From NCBI GenBank assembly GCA_016782645.1, contig JADHYC010000015.1, positions 1 through 43,776 of the forward strand: 43,776 bases of DNA. Direction: 5' to 3'. The translations under genes and the position numbers were made by a program. The notes under the pieces were generated by a model. That model did not search any database. It had not been told where the DNA came from and saw only the letters and a program-made list of their open reading frames with translations. This document shows positions 15,567 to 23,336 of the stretch, in pieces; positions within the stretch are counted from its first letter, which is position 1; every line of letters starts with the position of its first letter. Source of the DNA: Fidelibacterota bacterium. GTDB lineage: Bacteria; Fidelibacterota; UBA2242.

Positions 15567-16565
15567 ATGAAACGTTTAGTTCTAATATATTATCTGACTT
15601 TAATTTTTCTTGTTGTAAGTTGTAGCAAAACCGAAAAAATCTATTTGCTTCCAGAGAGGCAGGAGATTGCAAATGCTTTGATTGATAAAGCACTAAATGA
15701 TGAAGCAATGTCAATTAAAGGGCTTGATGATGGAAAACCAAGATTTTATAATTATGTATCTTCAGCTCTTGGAAAAAGTACTTCTTCCGATACTTTGCCT
15801 TATGATTATTCAAAAATAAAATTTGGGCGAATCATTTCTCAGATTACTGACACAACAATTCTTTGTGAGATACATTGGGATTCTGCTTTTGTTGATTTAA
15901 AGTATTACTTTAAAGGAACGTTTAAAATTGTTTCATACAAAGATATTATAGATTCTACCATTTCCTCTATTGATACAACTATTTCAGATACATCATGGGA
16001 CTATGATACAACTTGTGTACCTTTTGATTCAACTAGCAAATTATTTAATCACATAACTCACCAAAAAGCCATATTTTTAAGAGATCAAAATACGAATAAT
16101 GCAGATAAAGACTGGAAATTAAAATATGTTACGCCTCTTATTATCCAGAATAATTTAGATTCTCTATTGAATATTAAGCATGTTAATATTACTTCTGTTG
16201 TTAATTTTCCATCAATTTCCGGAGCAGATCCATTACAGACATTTTTTAATAGGGAAACATTACCATCTTTAATTTTCAATACAACAATTTCAGTTGATGT
16301 TGAAGTTCAAAATAATTCTCCTTTTGTATATGATCCGGGGGAATTAGTACTGATTCATTTTGGACGTGAAATTAATGTAGATAAAAAACGTGTAGCTTTG
16401 TCTGATATTGACAATAATGGTACTCATTCAGGTAGTTTTACTGTTGATTCACACGGTGAAAAGATTTATCGGCTGTTTATTGATCTTATTGACCTCGAAA
16501 CTATATTTACTTCTAACGGCGATTATAATAGCGAGATATGGATCATACCGTTAAGGGTACCGTAA
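15567..16565 (+). CDS. Lipoprotein of unknown function
   Basis: 332 residues. The N-terminus MKRLVLIYYLTLIFLVVSC is a lipoprotein signal peptide, with a lipobox (LVVSC) and C19 as the lipidated residue. The mature part contains beta-rich segments and several Asp-Thr-Thr/Ser-Asp-Thr tracts (SSIDTTISDTSWDYDTT), but no domain I recognise. The lgt gene for the first step of lipoprotein maturation is also in this window. An inverted repeat (CGTTTCA 15547-15553, TGAAACG 15568-15574) spans the start codon; it could be a control site or chance. The protein is probably anchored to the inner or outer membrane facing the periplasm. Confidence 0.8.
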   Translation: MKRLVLIYYLTLIFLVVSCSKTEKIYLLPERQEIANALIDKALNDEAMSIKGLDDGKPRFYNYVSSALGKSTSSDTLPYDYSKIKFGRIISQITDTTILCEIHWDSAFVDLKYYFKGTFKIVSYKDIIDSTISSIDTTISDTSWDYDTTCVPFDSTSKLFNHITHQKAIFLRDQNTNNADKDWKLKYVTPLIIQNNLDSLLNIKHVNITSVVNFPSISGADPLQTFFNRETLPSLIFNTTISVDVEVQNNSPFVYDPGELVLIHFGREINVDKKRVALSDIDNNGTHSGSFTVDSHGEKIYRLFIDLIDLETIFTSNGDYNSEIWIIPLRVP

Positions 16566-16639
16566 GAGAAGTAGTTGGCAGTAGCAGTATACAGTAGATA
16601 AAAATGAAAATAATATTGAAAAACGCATAAAGTTGAACA

Positions 16640-18085
16640 ATGCTAAATGATTATGAGGTGATTATCGGGTCAGAAGTTCATGCACAGCTACTAACTGAAT
16701 CGAAAATTTTTTACTATTGTAAAAATATATATGGCAAGGAAGCAAATACCCAAACTTGTCCGCTTTGCCTTGGAATGCCAGGACCTTTACCTGTTTTAAA
16801 TAAAAAAGCTGTTGATTTTGCATTGAAAGTGGGATTGGCAACTGGATGTAAGATTGCTCCATTTTCCAGATTTGCCCGAAAAAATTACTACTACCCGGAT
16901 TTACCAAAAAGCTATAAAATTTCACAATATGATGAACCGTTATGTTACGATGGTGAAATTACTATTAAAGTAAAAGAAAGAGAAAATAAGATTGGTATTA
17001 CGCGTATTCATCTTGAGGAAGATGCAGAGAAATCAATTCATAACAATGATGAAACGCTTATAGATTTTAACCAATGTAGTGTGCCACTGATAGAAATTGT
17101 TTCTGAGCCTAACATTAGGTCTCCTGAAGAAGCCTATGCTTACTTGATTAAGTTGAAGCAGGTTCTTGAATATCTTGAAATATACGATTGTAATATGGAG
17201 AAGGGAAGCCTTTGATGTGATGCTAATATTTCTTTAAGTCCAAAAGGACAAGAGAAGATTGGTGTAGAAACTGAAATGAAGGATATGAATTCTTTTCACG
17301 GAGTCAAAAAGGAATTATGATATGAAATTGAAAGGCAGTCGAAAATATTGGACAATGGTAACAAGGTGTTACAGCAAACACTTCTTTGGGATGAGAATAC
17401 AAACACAGTAAAAGTAATGAGAACAAAAGAAGAATCCGATGATTATAGATATTTTCCTGAACCAGACCTTGTCCCACTTGTTGTAGACGAAAAGTGGATT
17501 GAAGAAGTTAAAAATGGTCTTCCTGAACTCCCCGGTGAAAAGTACACTCGATTTCTTAAGCAATACAACCTTAGACCTTATGATTCAAATATTATAACCT
17601 CTGATTTTAAACTGGCTGATTACTTTGAAGCAGTTGTAAAAATAGTTAAAGATTCTTCTTTATCGAGTAAATGGATTCAATCTGAAGTATTAAGAGTGCT
17701 TAAAGATAAAAATATTGATATTTCCCAATTCACTATTTTTCCCGACAGAATAGGTGAGTTACTTAAAATTATTAAAGAAAAAGTCGTCACAGCTTCTGTT
17801 GGAAAAGAAGTGTTTAACAGAATGCTTGGGATTTCTGATTATCCCAGAGAAATTGTTGAGAGGGAGGGGCTGGCTCAGATTAGTGATGAGTCAGAGCTTG
17901 AATCAGTAGTAGAATCAGTAATACAGGAAAATCCTGATAAGGTAGAAAAATATAAAGCAGGTAAAAAAGCACTTTTCGGTTTCTTTATGGGACAGGTGAT
18001 GAAATGTACAAAGTGTAAAGCAAATCCAGGGACAATATCTAAAATATTAAAAAAACTACTTGAAAAGAAAAAAGATGACAATTAG
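16640..18085 (+). pseudogene. gatB: gatB with two in-frame TGA codons (Asp/Glu-tRNA amidotransferase subunit B), probably decayed
   Basis: One continuous 482-codon frame spells a full-length GatB (family ~475) except for TGA at codon 192 (17213-17215) and codon 227 (17318-17320). The first falls in the near-invariant SLRCDAN motif at Arg; the second falls in the (A/G)LEYE segment, usually Glu. Between and after them the family sequence is readable ([16 protein letters not shown], then YEIERQ, then DDYRYFPEPDLVPL). Other conserved sites are also altered: NRxGxPLIEIV reads NQCSVPLIEIV, and KNxNSF reads KDMNSF. GatB, with GatA and GatC, converts Glu-tRNA(Gln) or Asp-tRNA(Asn) to the amide; neither partner is nearby. 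Loss of several invariants favours a decaying gene over readthrough, but no frameshift has accumulated. Product if terminated: 191 residues. Confidence 0.85.
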
Positions 18086-18182
18086 TCACATGTTAATATC
18101 TCGAGCAGTCTTACATTTAAATTTCTTACTGAACTTTTTCTTTATAAATTTTTTCTCTAATATACAATTAAGAGGCAGATAT

Positions 18183-19310
18183 TTGTTTAAAACCCCAATG
18201 CTGATTGTTATTTTTTCAGTTAACATTTTTGCCCAGATCGAATTCCGCAAACTTAATATAGTAACCATAATAAATAACGAATCAATTGCAACAGACCAAT
18301 CTCGGATAGTGGAATTAGGTGATGTAGTGCGTTTATATCTTGTTCTTGAGGCACGAGTTGATGATTATTTCTCATCAATATATATTTCTCCTATAAATTC
18401 AATATCTATTGCAGGTGATACTATACCTTATAATAGAATTAGGCCATGGGACTTTCTTGGATATTCTGATCCTTTAATAAGGTTTTATAAAGTTGAACCG
18501 GACAAACTTGACACGGTTTATATGAATAATTTTAAGAGTCTGTTACCATGGGCAAGGATAAAATATTGTGAAGTTCCGATCCCTGAGTGGAATAATCGCT
18601 GGTCTGTTTCCATGAAGTCATTAAATAATATTGATAATTTTTTCCCCGGTACATTGTGGTTTAAGGCAGAGATAGCATTTCAAGGTCAATATGTTTCTAC
18701 TCCCGGTGTTGAGAGCCGTTATATAGTTATGTCAGGTGATTATGGCGGATTGTCAAAAGATGTTTTTAAATTGACTATGAAGGGTAGAAGTGGGAATCGT
18801 TTTGTGGATTATTTGCTTACTTTTAGAAACTTACCCTATATCGAAAATACAGGCAGCTGGAACAATTATTGGGAGGAGCATCAAACTGTAGAGTGGATAG
18901 GTGGAGATTTACAGACTTTTATTGTTCGAGCTGCTGAATTGGCAGGGAGACCTTTAATAAAATATATTCACAAGATTCCGCTACCGGAGATTAATTTTTA
19001 TGAAGTTACGGATTATTATAGCAGGATGACATTTTTATCATTGGGAAATTATATTACTTTGGATGGTGAACCAGTCTATTTGAATAAATATGCTTATAAT
19101 GTCGGTGATTTCATTGTTAAGGGTAGCAAATGTGCGGTTATGTATAAGGATAGAAGCCCAATAGATTCTAAAGCGAGGGGCAGTCCGAATAGAAGGTTGG
19201 ATGAAGCTGATTTAGTCCTGCTGGTTAATAAAAAATCAATGGAAATTGTCCCGTTAGGTGAAGCCTTTGATGATTCGCTAATTTTAATACGCTGGAAAGT
19301 ACGATGGTAA
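18183..19310 (+). CDS. Exported protein of unknown function
   Basis: The frame is open from 18060 (416 codons), but that start would overlap gatB and give a long odd N-terminus. A TTG at 18183 has a matching AGAGG ribosome binding site (18171-18175, 7-nt spacing) and yields a compact signal peptide, MFKTPMLIVIFSVNIFAQ; the ATG at 18198 is the other choice. The mature part (~360 residues) begins IEFRKLNIVTIINNE and contains ELGDVVRLYLVLEARVDDY, GVESRYIVMSGDYGGLS and a WxGGDLQTFIVRA segment. It ends with a strand-like DDSLILIRWKVRW. I do not recognise the family. It is likely periplasmic or surface-associated. Confidence 0.72.
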   Translation: MFKTPMLIVIFSVNIFAQIEFRKLNIVTIINNESIATDQSRIVELGDVVRLYLVLEARVDDYFSSIYISPINSISIAGDTIPYNRIRPWDFLGYSDPLIRFYKVEPDKLDTVYMNNFKSLLPWARIKYCEVPIPEWNNRWSVSMKSLNNIDNFFPGTLWFKAEIAFQGQYVSTPGVESRYIVMSGDYGGLSKDVFKLTMKGRSGNRFVDYLLTFRNLPYIENTGSWNNYWEEHQTVEWIGGDLQTFIVRAAELAGRPLIKYIHKIPLPEINFYEVTDYYSRMTFLSLGNYITLDGEPVYLNKYAYNVGDFIVKGSKCAVMYKDRSPIDSKARGSPNRRLDEADLVLLVNKKSMEIVPLGEAFDDSLILIRWKVRW

Positions 19311-19353
19311 CCTGATAAATTGAGTTTTAATGGATAAGTGAAAAATGGCTAAA

Positions 19354-19387
19354 GCCTGCCTGATCCCGACGTAGGAGGGCGGGCAGG
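19354..19387. repeat. GC-rich intergenic palindrome
   Basis: Arms GCCTGCC (19354-19360) and GGGCAGG (19381-19387) close a loop of about 20 nt. It resembles the block at 15116-15142, which shares GCCTGCCTG and CAGGTG edges. It lies just downstream of the exported-protein gene, where it could help end transcription, though no T-run follows. AAAGTG-rich filler follows to 19430. Confidence 0.45.
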
Positions 19388-19436
19388 TGATTAAAGTAAA
19401 AAGTGATAAGTGACTAAAATGTAAAGTACAAATTGA

Positions 19437-19715
19437 TTAATTCACGATTTGCAGTTCTTTATCTATTTGTTCTTTTAAAAATATTTTTGTTAATGATTGA
19501 TAAGGAACATCTCGTTTATTTGCTATTGTATGTAACTCTGCAAGCATATAATCAGGTAGTCTTAGTGAAATTGTCTTTGTACTTGGTTTTAATTTTTGGA
19601 AAATAGCCACATTTGATTGATTCCAATTAATATACTTAGTAGAATTGTGTTTTGACCAAAATTCTCTTTCTTCATCTTCGTTTTTAAATGCTGGTATTTT
19701 ATTTTGTTTTTTCAT
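19437..19715 (-). CDS. brnA: BrnA-type antitoxin (ribbon-helix-helix)
   Basis: 92 residues. The N-terminal half (IPAFKNEDEEREFWSKHNSTKYI) is the toxin-binding arm typical of BrnA. The C-terminal half (TISLRLPDYMLAELHTIANK) is a ribbon-helix-helix DNA-binding fold. In the BrnT/BrnA type II system the antitoxin neutralises the RNase toxin and represses the operon. The upstream frame at 20004-19729 is the BrnT partner, in the canonical toxin-first order with 13 bp between. A strong ribosome binding site (GGAGGG) precedes the ATG. The antitoxin is intact while the toxin carries a nonsense codon. Confidence 0.85.
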   Translation of the reverse strand: MKKQNKIPAFKNEDEEREFWSKHNSTKYINWNQSNVAIFQKLKPSTKTISLRLPDYMLAELHTIANKRDVPYQSLTKIFLKEQIDKELQIVN

Positions 19716-19728
19716 TGTAAACCCTCCG

Positions 19729-20004
19729 TTATTTGCGGCTCATATCTCTAGCCGAAATTACATGAATTTTATTATTTCTTATTGTAAATACTACGAACAG
19801 TAGACTTGATTCATCTGTTTTCCCAAGATCATAACATCTAATTTCAGTAATTGAATGTTTTTCATCACTTGCAACAAATAATGGTTGATTAAAAAATAAT
19901 TCCTCACATTCATTTTTGGAGATACCATGTTTATCCGAATTTTTATTGATATTTCCTTCATCTCATGCAAAACCATCACAATTATTTAAAACAATCGCTT
20001 TCAT
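19729..20004 (-). pseudogene. brnT: BrnT-type toxin with in-frame TGA at a conserved Trp codon
   Basis: The frame from ATG 20004-20002 to TAA spells a complete 91-codon BrnT: MKAIVLNNCDGFA, then TGA (19965-19963), then DEGNINKN, KHGISKNECEELFF, FVVFTIRNNKIHVISARDMS. In the family the interrupted motif is F(D/E/A)WDEGN, so TGA sits where TGG (Trp) is expected; a single G-to-A change explains it. The second conserved Trp (KNWxKHG) is also changed, to Ser. BrnT is an RNase of the RelE-like fold. Only 13 residues would be made unless TGA is read through, so the toxin is probably dead. No good alternative start is seen after the TGA. Confidence 0.8.
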
Positions 20005-20153
20005 ATTAGTATATTAAAAACATATAAAATAATTGATTTTTTTTATTTTTCAGGAGAAGTTCTCGTTAAAGTTTTATTAAAGTTTTTCCTTTGCCTGTAT
20101 TCTGATGGTTATTTAAATTAAGTGCCGATTTTTGAAGTATTTATGATTAATGA

Positions 20154-20227
20154 GGGCGATTAGCTCAGGTGGTTAGAGTACTTGCTTGACATGCAAGGGG
20201 TCACTGGTTCAAGTCCAGTATCGCCCA
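20154..20227 (+). tRNA. tRNA-Val, anticodon GAC
   Basis: A full cloverleaf can be drawn. The acceptor GGGCGAT (20154-20160) pairs with ATCGCCC (20220-20226), discriminator A 20227. The D arm contains AGCTCAGGTGGTTAGAG, the anticodon stem CTTGC/GCAAG encloses loop TTGACAT with anticodon GAC, and the T arm CTGGTTCAAGTCCAG is canonical. No CCA is encoded, so CCA must be added after 3' trimming. Confidence 0.95.
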
Positions 20228-20228
20228 C

Positions 20229-20262
20229 TTATTTGAAGGATTTATTACATTCCTTCAAATAA
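20229..20262. terminator. Perfect 12-bp hairpin between tRNA-Val and thrS
   Basis: TTATTTGAAGGA (20229-20240) and TCCTTCAAATAA (20251-20262) are exact inverted copies around a 10-nt loop, starting one base after the tRNA discriminator base and 57 bp before the thrS start codon. No T-run follows on the plus strand, so it is a weak terminator candidate. It could instead be a processing or pausing hairpin that separates the tRNA from the thrS message. Confidence 0.5.
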
Positions 20263-20319
20263 ATTGGTATGATTTTGAAGAGGTTGAGTTGTTAAAAAAG
20301 AGTGAAAAGGAAATAGATT

Positions 20320-22257
20320 TTGGGCCCTATACAGAAAATTACAGTAACACTACCGAACGGCGATACTTTGGAATTAGAGCAAGGTGCATCTGCCGGTGAT
20401 GTTGCAAAATTAATTAGTGAGGGTCTAAGCAATCGTGCTCTTGCAGCAAAGGTCAACGGTCAAATAGTTGATTTATCTGCTCCAATTACAGAAGATTCTG
20501 TAGTAGAAATCCTTACCTATAATTCACCAGAATCGCGTGAAATTTTACTGCATTCTACATCACATGTAATGGCACAGGCAGTGAAACAGCTTTATCCTGA
20601 TGTAAAAATAACAATAGGTCCAGCTATAGAGAACAGGTTTTATTATGATTTTGATATAGAGCCTCCCCTGACAGATGCAGACCTGGGGGAAATTGAGGAG
20701 CGGATGAACGAGATTATAAAGGCAGATTATCCAATCGTTCGGAAGGAATTAAAGAGTGATAAGGTGATAAAATTATTTTCAGACCTTAATGAAGATTATA
20801 AAGTTGAGATAATTAAAGATATCGATGAAGGGGAAACTCTATCTATATATTCACAAGATGATTTTATTGATCTTTGCAGAGGACCGCATATTCCATCAAC
20901 AGGCAGGATAAAAGCGTTTAAGCTTTTGAATGTTGCAGGAGCCTACTGGCGTGGAGATTCGGCTAACAAAATGCTTACGCGTGTTTATGGTACTTCTTTT
21001 CCTTCTAAAAAAGAATTGAAAAAGTACCTTAACTTTTTAGAGGAGGCAAAAAGACGCGATCATAGAAAAATTGGGAAAAGTTTAGAACTTTTTGAAATAA
21101 ATGAGCAGGTAGGACCTGGCCTTGTGCTCTGGTATCCAAATGGTACTACACTGCTTCAAGTAATAAAAGAGTATTGGATCAAGGAGCATCTAAAAAGAGG
21201 ATATCAGCTTGTCCAGACTCCGCATATTGGAAAATCGCAATTGTGGGAAACAAGCGGGCATTTGGATTTTTATCGCGAGTCAATGTTTAACTCAATGAAT
21301 GTTGAAAAAGATGAGTACTACATCAAACCGATGAACTGCCCTTTTCACATAATGATATATAAATCAAAGACTCGAAGTTACCGGGATTTGCCTATCCGGT
21401 ATGCAGAATTAGGAACTGTTTACCGCTATGAATTATCCGGTGTATTACATGGATTAATGCGGGTCAGAGGTTTTACTCAGGATGATGCACATATTATTTG
21501 TTCTTCTGATCAGCTTGACTCAGAGATTGAAAAATTAGTTCAATTTTCATTCGATTTTATTCGTTCATTTGGTTTTTCCGAATTTGTTGTTTATGTTTCA
21601 ACACGTCCAAAAGAGAAATATGTTGGCGAATTTGAAATGTGGGAAGAAGCAACAAATTCCTTAAAATCTGCTCTTGAAAAGTTTGATGTTAAATACTATA
21701 TTGATGAGGGTGGTGGTGTTTTTTATGGTCCGAAAATCGACATAAAGATTCGTGATGCTCTAAATAGATCATGGCAGTGTACAACAATACAATTTGATTT
21801 TAATCTATCCGAGCGATTTAAGATGGAATACATAGATAGTAATGGATTGAAACAGCGTCCATATATGATCCATAGAGCAATAATGGGATCACTTGAAAGA
21901 TTTGTTGGGGTTTTGATTGAGCATACTGTAGGAGATTTTCCAGTTTGGTTAGCTCCAATTCAAGCAGTTGTAATTCCAATCACGGAAAACCAGAATAATG
22001 TTGCAGAGGATTTTTATAAAACTCTTGTTGTAAAAGGTATCCGAGCAGAATTGAATGACAAGAGTGATACAGTTGGTGCGAAAATTCGTGAAGCCGAATT
22101 GAAGAAAATTCCTTATATGTATATTTTGGGAGAGCGTGAATATAAGAATAACACTGTTTCGGTGCGTAGGAGGAAAGTTGGTGATAAAGGAGTTTACACT
22201 TGGGTAGAGGCAGTAAAACTCATTGATGAAGAGATAAAAATAAAAGGGGAGATATAA
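20320..22257 (+). CDS. thrS: Threonyl-tRNA synthetase
   Basis: 645 residues, the standard bacterial length. It charges tRNA(Thr) and clears mischarged Ser. Domains in order: TGS (ITVTLPNGDTLELEQGASAGDVA), the editing domain with its zinc HxxxH (HSTSHVMAQAV) and IGPAIENRFYYDFD, the class II core (EMNCPFH-type KPMNCPFHIMIYKS, RYAELGTVYRYELSGVLHGLMRVRGF, IHRAIMGSLERF) and the C-terminal anticodon-binding domain (IREAELKKIPYMYILGERE). The start is TTG at 20320, preceded by an AAAGG ribosome binding site. The first ATG in frame lies far downstream, inside the family core. It opens the thrS-infC-rpmI-rplT-pheS-pheT cluster. Confidence 0.97.
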   Translation: MGPIQKITVTLPNGDTLELEQGASAGDVAKLISEGLSNRALAAKVNGQIVDLSAPITEDSVVEILTYNSPESREILLHSTSHVMAQAVKQLYPDVKITIGPAIENRFYYDFDIEPPLTDADLGEIEERMNEIIKADYPIVRKELKSDKVIKLFSDLNEDYKVEIIKDIDEGETLSIYSQDDFIDLCRGPHIPSTGRIKAFKLLNVAGAYWRGDSANKMLTRVYGTSFPSKKELKKYLNFLEEAKRRDHRKIGKSLELFEINEQVGPGLVLWYPNGTTLLQVIKEYWIKEHLKRGYQLVQTPHIGKSQLWETSGHLDFYRESMFNSMNVEKDEYYIKPMNCPFHIMIYKSKTRSYRDLPIRYAELGTVYRYELSGVLHGLMRVRGFTQDDAHIICSSDQLDSEIEKLVQFSFDFIRSFGFSEFVVYVSTRPKEKYVGEFEMWEEATNSLKSALEKFDVKYYIDEGGGVFYGPKIDIKIRDALNRSWQCTTIQFDFNLSERFKMEYIDSNGLKQRPYMIHRAIMGSLERFVGVLIEHTVGDFPVWLAPIQAVVIPITENQNNVAEDFYKTLVVKGIRAELNDKSDTVGAKIREAELKKIPYMYILGEREYKNNTVSVRRRKVGDKGVYTWVEAVKLIDEEIKIKGEI

Positions 22258-22766
22258 TTATAGAAAAAAGATTACGCATTAATGAAAGAATTACGTGTCC
22301 GTCTGTGAGACTGATTGATGAAAACGGGAAGCAGGTAGGTATAATCTCTTCAACCGAAGCTTTAAAGATTGCTGAAGAGCACGGTCTTGATCTTGTTGAA
22401 ATTGCACCACAGGCTGATCCGCCAGTTTGTAAAATAATGGATTTCGGCAAATATAAATATCAACAACAGATGAGAGACCGTCAAAGTAAAAAGAAACAGC
22501 ATGTTATAAAATTGAAAGAGCTTCGATTTCGGCCGCGGATAGGTGAGCATGATCTGATTATGAAAATCAATAGAGCCAGAAAGTTTCTTAATGACGGTTG
22601 TAAAGTAAAAATTACACTTATGTTTAGAGGAAGAGAATTAGCTCATAAAGAAGATGGGTTCAATTTAATCGAAAGAGTGGTTGAGGAGCTTTCTGATGTA
22701 AGTGTTGTTGATAAAGCGCCAGTAAGTGAGGGGCGTACTATTATATCATTTCTTATTTCAAAATAG
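22257..22766 (+). CDS. infC: Translation initiation factor IF-3, non-ATG start
   Basis: 169 residues if started at ATT 22257 (ATA at 22260 is the alternative). The ribosome binding site AGGGGAG sits 5-8 nt upstream, and the A of the thrS stop TAA is the first base of ATT. The first GTG in frame (22305) would remove KRLRINERITC, the conserved N-terminal IF-3 segment, so the rare-codon start is strongly favoured. The N-domain contains VRLIDENGKQVGI and LDLVEIAPQADPPVCKIMDFGKYKY; the C-domain has KELRFRPRIGEHDLIMKINRARKFL and VKITLMFRGRE. IF-3 checks start codons and keeps subunits apart. An ATT start lets IF-3 repress its own translation in E. coli; the same logic is likely here. Overlap with thrS implies translational coupling. 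Confidence 0.95.
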   Translation: MIEKRLRINERITCPSVRLIDENGKQVGIISSTEALKIAEEHGLDLVEIAPQADPPVCKIMDFGKYKYQQQMRDRQSKKKQHVIKLKELRFRPRIGEHDLIMKINRARKFLNDGCKVKITLMFRGRELAHKEDGFNLIERVVEELSDVSVVDKAPVSEGRTIISFLISK

Positions 22767-22779
22767 GAGTTAGGTTGTT

Positions 22780-22974
22780 ATGCCAAAGATGAGAACTAGA
22801 CGATCTGCAGCAAAAAGATTTAAATTAACCGGAACTGGTAAGATTAAGAGAAACAAGGCTAATTTCTCTCATATTCTTACAAAAAAATCACCTAAAAGAA
22901 AGAGAAATTTAGGTCAATCGGGATTAGTTGCTGCAAGTGATGTGAAACGTGTAAAACGAATGATTGTAACATAG
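22780..22974 (+). CDS. rpmI: 50S ribosomal protein bL35
   Basis: 64 residues, highly basic, starting [18 protein letters not shown], with the family segments [22 protein letters not shown] and [11 protein letters not shown]. It binds 23S rRNA in the large subunit. It sits 13 bp after infC and 10 bp before rplT, the universal infC-rpmI-rplT order. An AGGAG-type site precedes the ATG. Confidence 0.97.
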   Translation: MPKMRTRRSAAKRFKLTGTGKIKRNKANFSHILTKKSPKRKRNLGQSGLVAASDVKRVKRMIVT

Positions 22975-22984
22975 GAGTAGGACA

Positions 22985-23332
22985 ATGCCAAGAGCAAACA
23001 GTTCAGTAGTACATCATAGAAAACATAAAAAAATTATGAAGATGGCTAAAGGGTATCGAGGTGCTCGAAGCAAACTTTATGTTAATGCAAAAGATGCTGT
23101 CGAAAAAGCCCTACAATATGCGTATAGAGATAGACGCACTAAAAAAAGAACTTTCAGAGCACTTTGGATAGCCAGAATAAATGCCGGTGTACGTCAACAT
23201 GGTCTGTCGTATAGTAAATTCATTCATGGTTTGAAGGAAAATAGTGTCAACCTTGACCGAAAAATTCTTGCGCAAATTGCTGTTAAGGACCCTGATGGTT
23301 TTGCAAAATTAGTAAAAATAGCAAAGGCTTAG
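22985..23332 (+). CDS. rplT: 50S ribosomal protein bL20
   Basis: 115 residues, the usual length. It starts [21 protein letters not shown] and contains [40 protein letters not shown] and the C-terminal globular part [16 protein letters not shown]. It is an early assembly protein of the large subunit and, in studied bacteria, represses its own operon by binding the mRNA. I could not identify such an operator here by eye. An AGGAGTAGG ribosome binding site precedes the start. Confidence 0.97.
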   Translation: MPRANSSVVHHRKHKKIMKMAKGYRGARSKLYVNAKDAVEKALQYAYRDRRTKKRTFRALWIARINAGVRQHGLSYSKFIHGLKENSVNLDRKILAQIAVKDPDGFAKLVKIAKA

Positions 23333-23336
23333 ATTC

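Noticed and set aside
17213-17320. Selenocysteine insertion at the gatB TGA codons
   Set aside because: Family residues at these sites are Arg and Glu, not Cys or Sec, and I see no convincing SECIS-type hairpin directly after either TGA.
18060-18182. ATG 18060 as the start of the exported protein
   Set aside because: It would overlap gatB, gives a 50-residue N-terminus with no sense as a signal peptide, and has a weaker site than TTG 18183.
19791-19979. Separate 62-codon gene on the minus strand
   Set aside because: It is a different reading phase of the brnT locus; the brnT frame gives clear family motifs.
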